From assembly GCA_017464085.1 (NCBI GenBank), contig JAFUEE010000035.1:1-49767 (forward strand): a DNA stretch of 49,767 nucleotides, given 5' to 3'. The position numbers and the translations under genes were made by a program. This document shows, piece by piece, positions 16,148 through 23,739 of the stretch (its first letter is position 1; each line of letters starts with the position of its first letter). A model generated the notes under the pieces. The model was given only the letters and a program-made list of their open reading frames with translations, was not told the origin of the DNA and made no database searches. Origin of the DNA: Pseudomonadota bacterium. GTDB taxonomy: Bacteria > Myxococcota_A > Bradymonadia > UBA4248.

Positions 16148-17623
16148 GTGAGTTTGAGAGTTCATAACGAGAAGAGAATTCTGAGGTGGATGAGTGGCAT
16201 TTTTCTGCTCATCCTTTTGAGCGTCGGTCTGACCGGCTGTTTCAAGCCCGAGCGATATTCGTCCGAGCTTGGCGTGAGTGAAGTCGAGGTCCATTATGGC
16301 GATCTGGCGCTTGCGGGGGAGGTTCGTGACCGCTGGTGGGAGGCATACGGGGATGCGGCGCTGAACGCATTTGTCGAGACGGTGCTGAGGGAGAATCTGA
16401 CGTTGCAGACGGCGTATTTGCGCCTTCTGGACAGCGAGATTGCGCATCGGCAGGCGGAGGCGGGGTATTACCCGAATCTGTCGTTTAGCGCGGGCGTGGG
16501 GTATGGCGGGACGGTATCTGAGAACAGCCACAGCGACCCGAGCTATAACCTTGGCCTGAGCCTGAGCTATGAGATTGACTTGTGGGGGAAGGTGAGAGCG
16601 CAACGCCGGGTATCGGAGCTTTCGCTGCAGTCGGTGCAGGATTCAGCGGAGTCTGCGGCGCTTTCGCTTGTGGGCAATGTCGTGAACGAGTGGTTCACGG
16701 TGCTGTATTATCGCGAGCGCCGCGAACTGACGGCGCAGCTTCTGGAGATTTCTGAGAGTTATAGCGCGCTTGTGCAGGAGTATTACCGCAACGGTCAGAC
16801 GAACGGCATGGATGTGCTGGAGCAGCGCCAGCAGGTTGAGACGTTGCGCTCGACGTTAGCGGAGATTGATTCGAACATCCGCGTATCGCTGCATGCGCTT
16901 TCGATATTGGCGGGCGGCAAAGTCGAGCCACGCGTGGAGGGTCGTTTGCCGGAGCCGATTGATGTCGGCGGCACGGTAGATGTGAACACGCTTGTGGAGG
17001 CGCGTCCGGACATCCGTTCGGCGCGTCGGAGCGCGGAAAAGGCGGATGCGCAAGTCGTGATCGCGCTTGCGGACCGGCTGCCGAGCCTGAGGCTGAGCGC
17101 GTCGCTGGCATTTCGTTCGACGAGCATCGTCGATTTGTTCAAGTCGCTTTTGTGGGATATCGGGGCGAATTTTGCGGCGAGCATTTTTGATGGTTTCAAC
17201 AAGACATCAGCGATCGACCGCGCGAAGATTTCGTATATGAGCGAGCGTTTTGCGTATGCGAACACGGTGATGCAGGCTGTTGCGGAGGTCGAGCAAGCGC
17301 TTTTGAAATTGCGCGTTCGCGAGCAGTCGCTCAAGGATGTGCAGGCGCAGCTGGAACGCCAGCGCGAGATTTTGGACGTGTCGCGGCAGTATTTTGTGAG
17401 CGGCGCGCTTGATTACAGCCGAGTGCTTTCGGCGTTGCGGAGCCTTGTTTCGACTTCGCAGTCGGAACTTGAATCTCGCCGGGCGCTTTTGAACGCCCAG
17501 GTCGATCTGTTCAAATCTATGGGCGGTTCAGCGTGGCTTTCGAAGGTGAGTGAAGAGAACAGCAGGCGCGCGAGGGAACAGCTTGAGGCGCTTGATGAGA
17601 AATCTGAAGAAAAGTCTGAATGA
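16148..17623 (+). CDS. RND efflux outer-membrane lipoprotein, TolC/NodT (OprM-like) family
   Basis: 491 residues. The signal sequence ends in a clear lipobox, LTGC, near residue 29, so the mature protein is lipid-anchored. Two related halves carry the outer-membrane factor pattern: WWEAYGDAALNAFVETVLREN near 55-80, LSLSYEIDLWGKVRAQR near 135-155, LVEARPDIRSARRSAEKADAQV near 280-300, then the second coiled-coil half with a typical VEQALLKLRVREQSL stretch. It forms the exit duct of a tripartite pump with the next two genes. The GTG 16148 start supplies the positively charged N-region; TTG 16154 and ATG 16190 are alternatives, and no start has a strong ribosome-binding site. Confidence 0.93.
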   Translation: MSLRVHNEKRILRWMSGIFLLILLSVGLTGCFKPERYSSELGVSEVEVHYGDLALAGEVRDRWWEAYGDAALNAFVETVLRENLTLQTAYLRLLDSEIAHRQAEAGYYPNLSFSAGVGYGGTVSENSHSDPSYNLGLSLSYEIDLWGKVRAQRRVSELSLQSVQDSAESAALSLVGNVVNEWFTVLYYRERRELTAQLLEISESYSALVQEYYRNGQTNGMDVLEQRQQVETLRSTLAEIDSNIRVSLHALSILAGGKVEPRVEGRLPEPIDVGGTVDVNTLVEARPDIRSARRSAEKADAQVVIALADRLPSLRLSASLAFRSTSIVDLFKSLLWDIGANFAASIFDGFNKTSAIDRAKISYMSERFAYANTVMQAVAEVEQALLKLRVREQSLKDVQAQLERQREILDVSRQYFVSGALDYSRVLSALRSLVSTSQSELESRRALLNAQVDLFKSMGGSAWLSKVSEENSRRAREQLEALDEKSEEKSE

Positions 17624-17652
17624 TTTCAGATTACAATAACGGGTGAGGATAA

Positions 17653-18882
17653 GTGAAGCTCAAACCATTCATCATTCAGGGTGTCATCGCCATTGTGGTG
17701 ATCGTTGTGGGAATCATCGTGGCGCGCAGCTATTTATCGGACGGCGTGTCCGCGCAGCGCCGTGCGCGCGTGGATTCGGGCGTTCTGGTCGAGGTGGTTC
17801 CAGTCGAGCGCCAGGATCATGTCGTGGAGATTACAGGCACAGGGCAGGTCGAAGTGAGTCGCCGTCAGTCGCTCAAGAGCGAGGCAAATGGCCGAGTGAC
17901 ATGGGTGAACCCGGAGTTTTATCCGGGTGCGCGGATTGCCAAGGGGACTGTTATCGCGAAGATCAACACGGATGATTACGAGATCAAGCTGTCGAACGCC
18001 AAGATACAGCTCAGGCAGAAGGAAGTGGCGCTGATGCTTGAGGAGGCGAAGGGTCGTGCGGCCAAGAATGAGCTGGAGGCGCTCAAGAAGACGATGAGCG
18101 ACACGACGCTTTCGGAGCAGGAATCTGCGCTGGTTCGGCGTGAGCCGCAGTTGCAGAATGCGATTGCGGATGTGGAGCTTGCGCGGAACAACCTTCGTCA
18201 GGCGCAGCTCGATTACAACCGTAGCATCGTCAAGTGTCCGTATGATGCGATTGTGGAGGCTGCGAATATCTCGTTGGGGGATTATGTTTCGGGTGCGACG
18301 GCGCTTGGAAGCGTGATCGCGACGGATGAGTTCTGGGTGTATTTGAGCCTGAATCCGGCGAATGTTGGCTGGCTGGGTGTGGGTGGCGATCTGGAAACGC
18401 TGAAGGTGACGGTGAATTATGATATCGGCGGTCGTTCGGTGTCGCGTCCTGCGCATGTCAGATCTGTACAGCCGTCGGTGGAGTCGTTGGGGCGCATGGT
18501 GCAGGTGCTGCTTTCGATTGAGGATCCGCTTGGAGAGCCTGTGGATGCGCCGCTTCTGGCAGGCGCGTTTGTGCATGCGACGATTTATGCGCGCGAGCCG
18601 TTGAATGCGATACGCCTTTCGCGTGCGCATGTTAGAGAGGGCAATCTGGCGTATGTCTGCACGCCTGACAACAAGCTTTCGATACGCAATCTGACGACGC
18701 CTTATCGGAACGATGAATATGTGTTCGTGACGGAGGGGCTTGAAGATGGGGAGCGCGTGGTGACGACGCTGATCAGTTCTCCGGTTGAGGGGCGCAAGCT
18801 TCGTGTGAAAGGGGAGACGAATGTCGTCGGGGAAGTGAGTGACAATGTCGGCGGCGGCAGGGGATTTGGCGGGCCGAGGTAG
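17653..18882 (+). CDS. RND efflux periplasmic adaptor (membrane fusion protein, HlyD/AcrA family)
   Basis: 409 residues starting at GTG 17653, with GAGG four bases upstream. Residues 6-27 form the N-terminal membrane anchor. A lipoyl-like half motif (GRVTWVNPEFYPGARIAKGTVIAKINTDDYEIKL, about 75-110) precedes a coiled-coil hairpin (about 115-185) and the second lipoyl half (YDAIVEAANISLGDYVSGATALGSV, about 195-220), followed by beta-barrel and membrane-proximal domains. The C-terminus ends in a Gly-rich tail. It lies 29 bases after the outer-membrane gene and 69 bases before the permease, so the three form one pump operon. Confidence 0.94.
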   Translation: MKLKPFIIQGVIAIVVIVVGIIVARSYLSDGVSAQRRARVDSGVLVEVVPVERQDHVVEITGTGQVEVSRRQSLKSEANGRVTWVNPEFYPGARIAKGTVIAKINTDDYEIKLSNAKIQLRQKEVALMLEEAKGRAAKNELEALKKTMSDTTLSEQESALVRREPQLQNAIADVELARNNLRQAQLDYNRSIVKCPYDAIVEAANISLGDYVSGATALGSVIATDEFWVYLSLNPANVGWLGVGGDLETLKVTVNYDIGGRSVSRPAHVRSVQPSVESLGRMVQVLLSIEDPLGEPVDAPLLAGAFVHATIYAREPLNAIRLSRAHVREGNLAYVCTPDNKLSIRNLTTPYRNDEYVFVTEGLEDGERVVTTLISSPVEGRKLRVKGETNVVGEVSDNVGGGRGFGGPR

Positions 18883-18951
18883 AGCCTGAGCCAGCTTTGT
18901 TATAGATTTGTTGAGCTGTCTGAACAGAATTAAGACCTGGTGGAGAGAGCG

Positions 18952-21900
18952 TTGGAAACGCCAGAGAAGAATAAAATTTCGCAGCCTGAGCCTGAACTCA
19001 AGAAGGCGCCGCCTCCTGTTGAGAAGTCGATATTTCGCGGTCCGCTTGCGTGGATGGCTCAGAATCATGTGGCAGCCAACCTGCTGTTTTTCACATTTAT
19101 TGTTGCCGGTCTCGTGATGGCGCCGTATCTGCGCCGCGAGCTGATGCCCAATGTCGAGACGGAGCGCATCCAGGTGAGCGCGAGTTATCCCGGATCGACC
19201 CCTGAAGAGGTCGAGGAAGGGATTGTGATAGCGATCGAAGAAGCAGTGCGCGGCATTGACGGCGTGAAAAATGTGACGAGCAGCGCGAACGAGGGATCTG
19301 GGTCTGTCATTGTCGAGCTTTTGGACGGTGCGGATCTCATGCGCACGCGCAATGAGATCGAGCGTCAGGTCGATCAGATCACGACATTCCCGAAGGATAT
19401 GGAAAAGCCTGTCGTGCGCGAGATGACGCGAAAATCATCGGTATTGTTTGTGCTCGTGTATGGCAATACGAGCAAGGCGGCGCTTCGAGAGGTGGCAGAA
19501 GAGGTCAGGGACGATTTGATTTCGCAGTCCGGGGTGAGCATTGTCGAGCTTCAGAACGTGGAATCGCCGGAGATTGCAGTCGAGATTTCGCAGGAGGCTG
19601 TTCAGGCTTATGGGCTGAAGCTGGCGGATGTCGCGAATGTGATCAGCACGAGCTCGATTGATTTGTCTGCGGGCAATTTGAAAGCCGAGAGCGGCGCGGT
19701 GATGCTGCGCACGGAGTTGCGGAAGCGTTATGCCAGCGAGTTTGAGAAAGTCGTGGTCAAGACGAGTTCAGATGGGCGGACGGTTTATCTGAGCGATGTC
19801 GCGAAGATTACGGATGGCTATGAACAGTCTGATTATTCTGCATCCTATAACGGCATGCCAGCTGTGCAGCTCACGGTGTATAGTGTTGGGGATGAGACGC
19901 CAGTCGGTGTTTCTGATGCTGTCAGGAAGTATTTGTCGGAACACGATGGGAGCTATCCAGAAGGGATACATGTCGGTATTCGATCTGACCGCGCGGACTC
20001 CTATCGCGTCAGGATTAATCTCTTGATGAGCAATGCCTATTCGGGGCTTGTTCTGGTGCTTTTGTTTATCGGTCTTTTCCTCGATATCCGTATTGCATTC
20101 TGGGCAGCGATGGGGATGCTGACAGCGTTTGTGGGGGCGATTGCAGTGATGGTCATGTTTGACGTGTCGTTCAACATGATCTCTTTGTTCGGTTTCATTC
20201 TGGCGCTCGGTATTGTCGTCGATGACTCGATTGTTGTCGGAGACGAAGTTTATTATAATCGTTCGCTCGGATATAAGGGCGTGACGGCTTCGCTCGTGTC
20301 GATTAATGGGGTGGCGACTCCAGTCATATTTTCTGTGTTGACGTCGATTATTGCGTTTATTCCGCTTCTGTTTTTGCCTGGTATGTTGGGCAAGACGTAT
20401 CGGGATCTTCCGATTATCGTGATTATCATTTTGTGCATATCGATCATCGAATCGATGCTCGTATTGCCGGCCCATCTGTCCAATATGCGCACGAAGCCGC
20501 AGGGATTTTTGCTTTTGTTTGACAAAGTGCAAAAGAAGATCGCGAATGGTTTTGAGCGTCTGATTAATCGTCACATCAAGAAGGTCATACAGGCATGCGT
20601 GAATACGCGCTATGTCGTGGTTGCTGTGATGGTGGCGCTGATGATTGGTACGATAGGTTATGTTTCGAGTGGGCGCTTGAGATACACGATGATGCCTGAG
20701 GTCGAAGGCGACACTGTGACGGCTTCGATACGCATGGCGGACGGGAGCCCAGTGAGCCGTATCAGAGAGGTTGAGAAATATTTTCTGGAACGCACGAAAG
20801 AGGCGATTTCGGAGTTTGGGGAAGATACGATTGTCGGAGTGTACTCGCAGATTTCAGGCGGGAGTTCAGGTCAAGTCCAGGTGTATCTGAAGCCAGCGAC
20901 GGAGCGTTCGTATGTGTCGAGTGAATTTGCGTCGGTTTGGCGCAAAAAGGTCGGAGAGATTGCGGGTGTCGAGGGTCTGAGCTTCAGGTTTAATCAAGGT
21001 CCAGGCGGTGGCGGCGCGGGAGCGCAGTTCAACCTTTCACATCGAGATTCAGAGGTGCTCAATGCCGCGGCAGTGGAATTTGCGGCGCGTCTGAAAACGT
21101 ATGAGGGAGTCAAGGACGTAGATGTCAACACGGCAGCCGGTAAGGCGCAGCTCTCCTATAAATTGAAACCAGAAGCGCGTTCCCTTGGCATTACGGAAAG
21201 TGATTTTGCTCGTCAGCTTCGCGCGGCGGTGTATGGTCAGGAAGCGTTGCGCCAGCAGCGCGGTCGCAACGAGGTGAAGGTTTTTGTGCGCTATCCGGAG
21301 GAGGTGCGCACGTCTGAAGCACTTGTCGAGGATTTTTTGCTTCGGACGCCATCCGGCGGGGTAATTCCGCTCTCGGAAGCAGCAACGATGGAGCGAGGTC
21401 ATGCAGCAAAGGGCATTCAGCGTCTGAACAGCAAGAAGATTCTTGCCGTGAGCGCAGAACTTGATGGGGAGGTGACGACGATTGAAGCGGTGCAGCGCAA
21501 GCTCAATGAGAAAGATATGGCGGAGCTTCAATCGAGTTTCCCGGGGCTTTCGTTCACCATGGGCGGCATGCAAGCGGACAGTGGCGAGATGATGTCGAAG
21601 ATGGCGATGTTTTTCGCATTTTCGATTTTTGCGATGTATGCAATGCTTGCCATCTCGTCACGTTCGTATTCGCAGCCGGTAATGATTCTCATTGCGATCC
21701 CGTTCGGCTTTGTGGGGGCGATTATCGGTCATATCCTGTTGGGGTATAACCTGAGTTTGATCAGTATTCTTGGCATGATCGCGCTTTCGGGGGTTGTCGT
21801 GAATGCCTCGATTGTGCTGACGAGCGTTATCAATGATTTGCTCAAAGAAGGGATGACGCTCAATGATGCTGTGATTGAAGGCTCTGCACGACGTTTTCGC

Positions 21901-22197
21901 CCGATATTTTTATCGACATTGACGACGTTCTTAGGCGTGTTTCCGATGATTCTTGAAACGTCCAAGGAAGCGCGATTTTTGATTCCGATGGCAATCAGCT
22001 TGGGCGTGGGTGTGCTGTTCTCTGCGGTAATCACAGTGATTATCGTGCCCTGTAATTATATGATTCTCGACGATGCAAAGGGGCTTTGGGTAAGAATTTT
22101 TGGTGCGCCAGATGCAGATGAAGAAGACGATCACGTTCCGCCGCCTGCGATTAAACCGTCGATGCCGTATCTTCCAGCGGATAAATCGGGGGGCTGA
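18952..22197 (+). CDS. RND family efflux permease (AcrB/MexF-like)
   Basis: About 1081 residues, the usual size. It shows the RND plan: TM1 (HVAANLLFFTFIVAGLVM), a large periplasmic loop, TM2-6, and the same again in the second half. The proton-relay acidic pair lies in TM4 within LALGIVVDDSIVVGDEV near residue 420. Pore-domain sequence such as YPGSTPEEVEEGI near 80 is typical. Substrate cannot be told from sequence; the short soluble tail (DEEDDHVPPP) is not informative. Start: GTG 18940 is the longest choice but has no ribosome-binding site, whereas GGAGAG at 18942-18947 serves TTG 18952, so I prefer the TTG. Confidence 0.95.
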   Translation: METPEKNKISQPEPELKKAPPPVEKSIFRGPLAWMAQNHVAANLLFFTFIVAGLVMAPYLRRELMPNVETERIQVSASYPGSTPEEVEEGIVIAIEEAVRGIDGVKNVTSSANEGSGSVIVELLDGADLMRTRNEIERQVDQITTFPKDMEKPVVREMTRKSSVLFVLVYGNTSKAALREVAEEVRDDLISQSGVSIVELQNVESPEIAVEISQEAVQAYGLKLADVANVISTSSIDLSAGNLKAESGAVMLRTELRKRYASEFEKVVVKTSSDGRTVYLSDVAKITDGYEQSDYSASYNGMPAVQLTVYSVGDETPVGVSDAVRKYLSEHDGSYPEGIHVGIRSDRADSYRVRINLLMSNAYSGLVLVLLFIGLFLDIRIAFWAAMGMLTAFVGAIAVMVMFDVSFNMISLFGFILALGIVVDDSIVVGDEVYYNRSLGYKGVTASLVSINGVATPVIFSVLTSIIAFIPLLFLPGMLGKTYRDLPIIVIIILCISIIESMLVLPAHLSNMRTKPQGFLLLFDKVQKKIANGFERLINRHIKKVIQACVNTRYVVVAVMVALMIGTIGYVSSGRLRYTMMPEVEGDTVTASIRMADGSPVSRIREVEKYFLERTKEAISEFGEDTIVGVYSQISGGSSGQVQVYLKPATERSYVSSEFASVWRKKVGEIAGVEGLSFRFNQGPGGGGAGAQFNLSHRDSEVLNAAAVEFAARLKTYEGVKDVDVNTAAGKAQLSYKLKPEARSLGITESDFARQLRAAVYGQEALRQQRGRNEVKVFVRYPEEVRTSEALVEDFLLRTPSGGVIPLSEAATMERGHAAKGIQRLNSKKILAVSAELDGEVTTIEAVQRKLNEKDMAELQSSFPGLSFTMGGMQADSGEMMSKMAMFFAFSIFAMYAMLAISSRSYSQPVMILIAIPFGFVGAIIGHILLGYNLSLISILGMIALSGVVVNASIVLTSVINDLLKEGMTLNDAVIEGSARRFRPIFLSTLTTFLGVFPMILETSKEARFLIPMAISLGVGVLFSAVITVIIVPCNYMILDDAKGLWVRIFGAPDADEEDDHVPPPAIKPSMPYLPADKSGG

Positions 22198-22475
22198 TTT
22201 GGCGGTGCGTTTTATTGTTGCGGACATGGTAATTAACAGCGCGTACTGACCTCTCCCCGTCCGCTTTGCGGGCTCCCCTCTTCATAAATGGCGAGGGGAT
22301 AATGCTGTTATTATCTATGGCCAGCACAATAATGAGAGCAAGCTGTGATTTTTTTCGTTCGATTTGCTTGTCTCCTCTCTGTTTTGGAAAGGGGATAAGG
22401 TTTCATTATTGTTCAGAGCCTTATGGCTTGTTTGTGTGGGCGCATGACGGGGATTTGTTCGCCAGGTACTCAAAC
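22198..22475. other. AT-rich convergent intergenic region with inverted repeats
   Basis: No gene is supported here. The stretch holds a pyrimidine/purine hairpin motif at about 22251-22300 (CTCTCCCC, a CCGCTTTGCGG mini-stem, then TCCCCTC paired with GAGGGGA). It also holds a 10-base inverted repeat, ACAATAATGA at 22326-22335 against TCATTATTGT at 22403-22412. GGGGATAA occurs in both halves, so the region may be a decayed palindromic element. It could also stop transcription from both sides; no T-run follows the stems. Confidence 0.45.
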
Positions 22476-23474
22476 TCAAGTGTTTTGTGTGTGCAGCGGG
22501 GGCGTAAGCGGACGGCTTTTATTGGTGTTGTAGCGTGTGTTTGTGGGAATGCTTCGCCTGCTTGGGCGATTGATGGCGTATGGTCGCAAGGCTGTGAGTT
22601 TTTCAGCTTTGAGAAGAGCGAGCCTGAGCGGTTCGCTGTTTTCAGTTTCGCGAAGGCAGGCGCGCCATGGGGATGGGATGGCTTTAATGCCCTGTGAAGC
22701 GCCGAGGAGGGCACCGACGGCAGCGGCGTTTGTGTCTGTGGCACCGCCGGAGAGTATGGTGCTTCGGAGCGCGGAGACGAATGGCGTGTTGTGCCAAAAG
22801 TGATGCAGCGAGAGGCTGAGCGCGATCTTGGCGTGGCTGTAGTCGTGAGCGTCACAGACTGGTTTTTCATAGTAGCTGTTGAGCAGCAGTTTGTAGATGG
22901 CGGGCGTTTTTGCTTGTTCAAAGAGCATGTCCCAGATTTCAGTTCGAGTTTTTTTGTTCAGGACGCAGTGCATGCATTGTGCATAGAGCTTGGCGCATTG
23001 GATGGTTTCTTCATCGACATGCGTGATGAGAGCGTCTGCTTCGATGTGTTCGCATAGCACGGGAAGCGGTGATCTGAGGCAAGCGAGTGTGATGGGGATT
23101 TGGCGTATGAGGAGTTGGTTTCCGCAGAGAGCGCCATGTTCGGCGGTTTGCGCGTTGTGCAAGAGTTCGGCATGCGATAGTGTTTTGGGTGTTCCGAAGC
23201 ATTGTACCGAGATGAAGTCGAGCTCATGCAGCCCCAGTCTGACCCAGTTCTGGTAAGCTCGGGAAATTTTTTCGTGATCGAGGCCGCAGCGGCTGATGCA
23301 GCCGAGTGAGGCGAACATCATGTGCGAGATGCCTGCAGAAGGAGCGATTTCCCAGCAGATTTTGGCAGCTTGCTCAAACAAGTTTTTTGAGCGCATGAAG
23401 ATATAGGGGGAGCCGAGGCAGTCGCCAGCGGTCATGCCAAAGATCAGTCCTGCGATTTGTCCGTGTTGAATCAT
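22476..23474 (-). CDS. ADP-ribosylglycohydrolase (DraG/ARH) family protein, probably catalytically dead
   Basis: 332 residues. The family fold is indicated by GLIFGMTAGDCLGSP at 10-23 and by GGATDTNAAAVGALLGASQG at 243-262, followed by IPSPW. ARH enzymes remove ADP-ribose using two Mg ions held by an N-terminal (T/S)DDT motif and by Asp residues in the C-terminal GGDTDT. Here the N-terminal motif position reads AGISHMMF, with no acidic residues, and the C-terminal motif reads GGATDT with A245 in place of Asp (GCC where GAC is expected). At least three metal ligands are therefore missing. The last 35 residues are a low-complexity Arg/Thr/Pro tail. Start ATG 23474 has AGGAGG four bases upstream; the frame stays open further upstream but without support. 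Confidence 0.85.
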   Translation of the reverse strand: MIQHGQIAGLIFGMTAGDCLGSPYIFMRSKNLFEQAAKICWEIAPSAGISHMMFASLGCISRCGLDHEKISRAYQNWVRLGLHELDFISVQCFGTPKTLSHAELLHNAQTAEHGALCGNQLLIRQIPITLACLRSPLPVLCEHIEADALITHVDEETIQCAKLYAQCMHCVLNKKTRTEIWDMLFEQAKTPAIYKLLLNSYYEKPVCDAHDYSHAKIALSLSLHHFWHNTPFVSALRSTILSGGATDTNAAAVGALLGASQGIKAIPSPWRACLRETENSEPLRLALLKAEKLTALRPYAINRPSRRSIPTNTRYNTNKSRPLTPPLHTQNT

Positions 23475-23528
23475 ATAGCCTCCTGGGTAGTGCCCCGGGA
23501 TTGGGGCGATTTCGCGACTAATGGTGCC

Positions 23529-23570
23529 ATCAAAAAAAATTTGTGACATCGGAGGGGCATTTTTTTTGAT
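23529..23570. promoter_or_regulatory. AT-rich 12-base inverted repeat in a divergent spacer
   Basis: ATCAAAAAAAAT at 23529-23540 pairs perfectly with ATTTTTTTTGAT at 23559-23570 across an 18-base loop. It lies in the 265-base spacer between the glycohydrolase homologue (minus) and the first Cys-rich lipoprotein (plus). It could be an operator or a weak bidirectional terminator; the A/T tracts alone may explain it. Confidence 0.4.
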
Positions 23571-23739
23571 TTTTTTCGGATGGGCGGGGAAGCCGTGCAT
23601 GAAAGGAGGATGTGACACACAGATAAGGTGTGCAGTCATTTCAGAGGAAAGATAAGAATTGTGATAGCGACTGGAAATGTATGTCAGTTTGTTGTATTCT
23701 GTAGATTGGTGCTTTTTTTTGCTTTAGGAGTTGTGGAAT

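Noticed and set aside
17734..19068. 444-codon minus-strand frame opposite the efflux adaptor
   Set aside because: Arg/His/Leu-rich translation typical of the antisense of a GC-biased gene; the plus-strand gene has clear family motifs.
22266..22697. Plus-strand frame in the spacer and into the glycohydrolase homologue
   Set aside because: It overlaps the C-terminus of a minus-strand gene with clear family motifs and has no ribosome-binding site.
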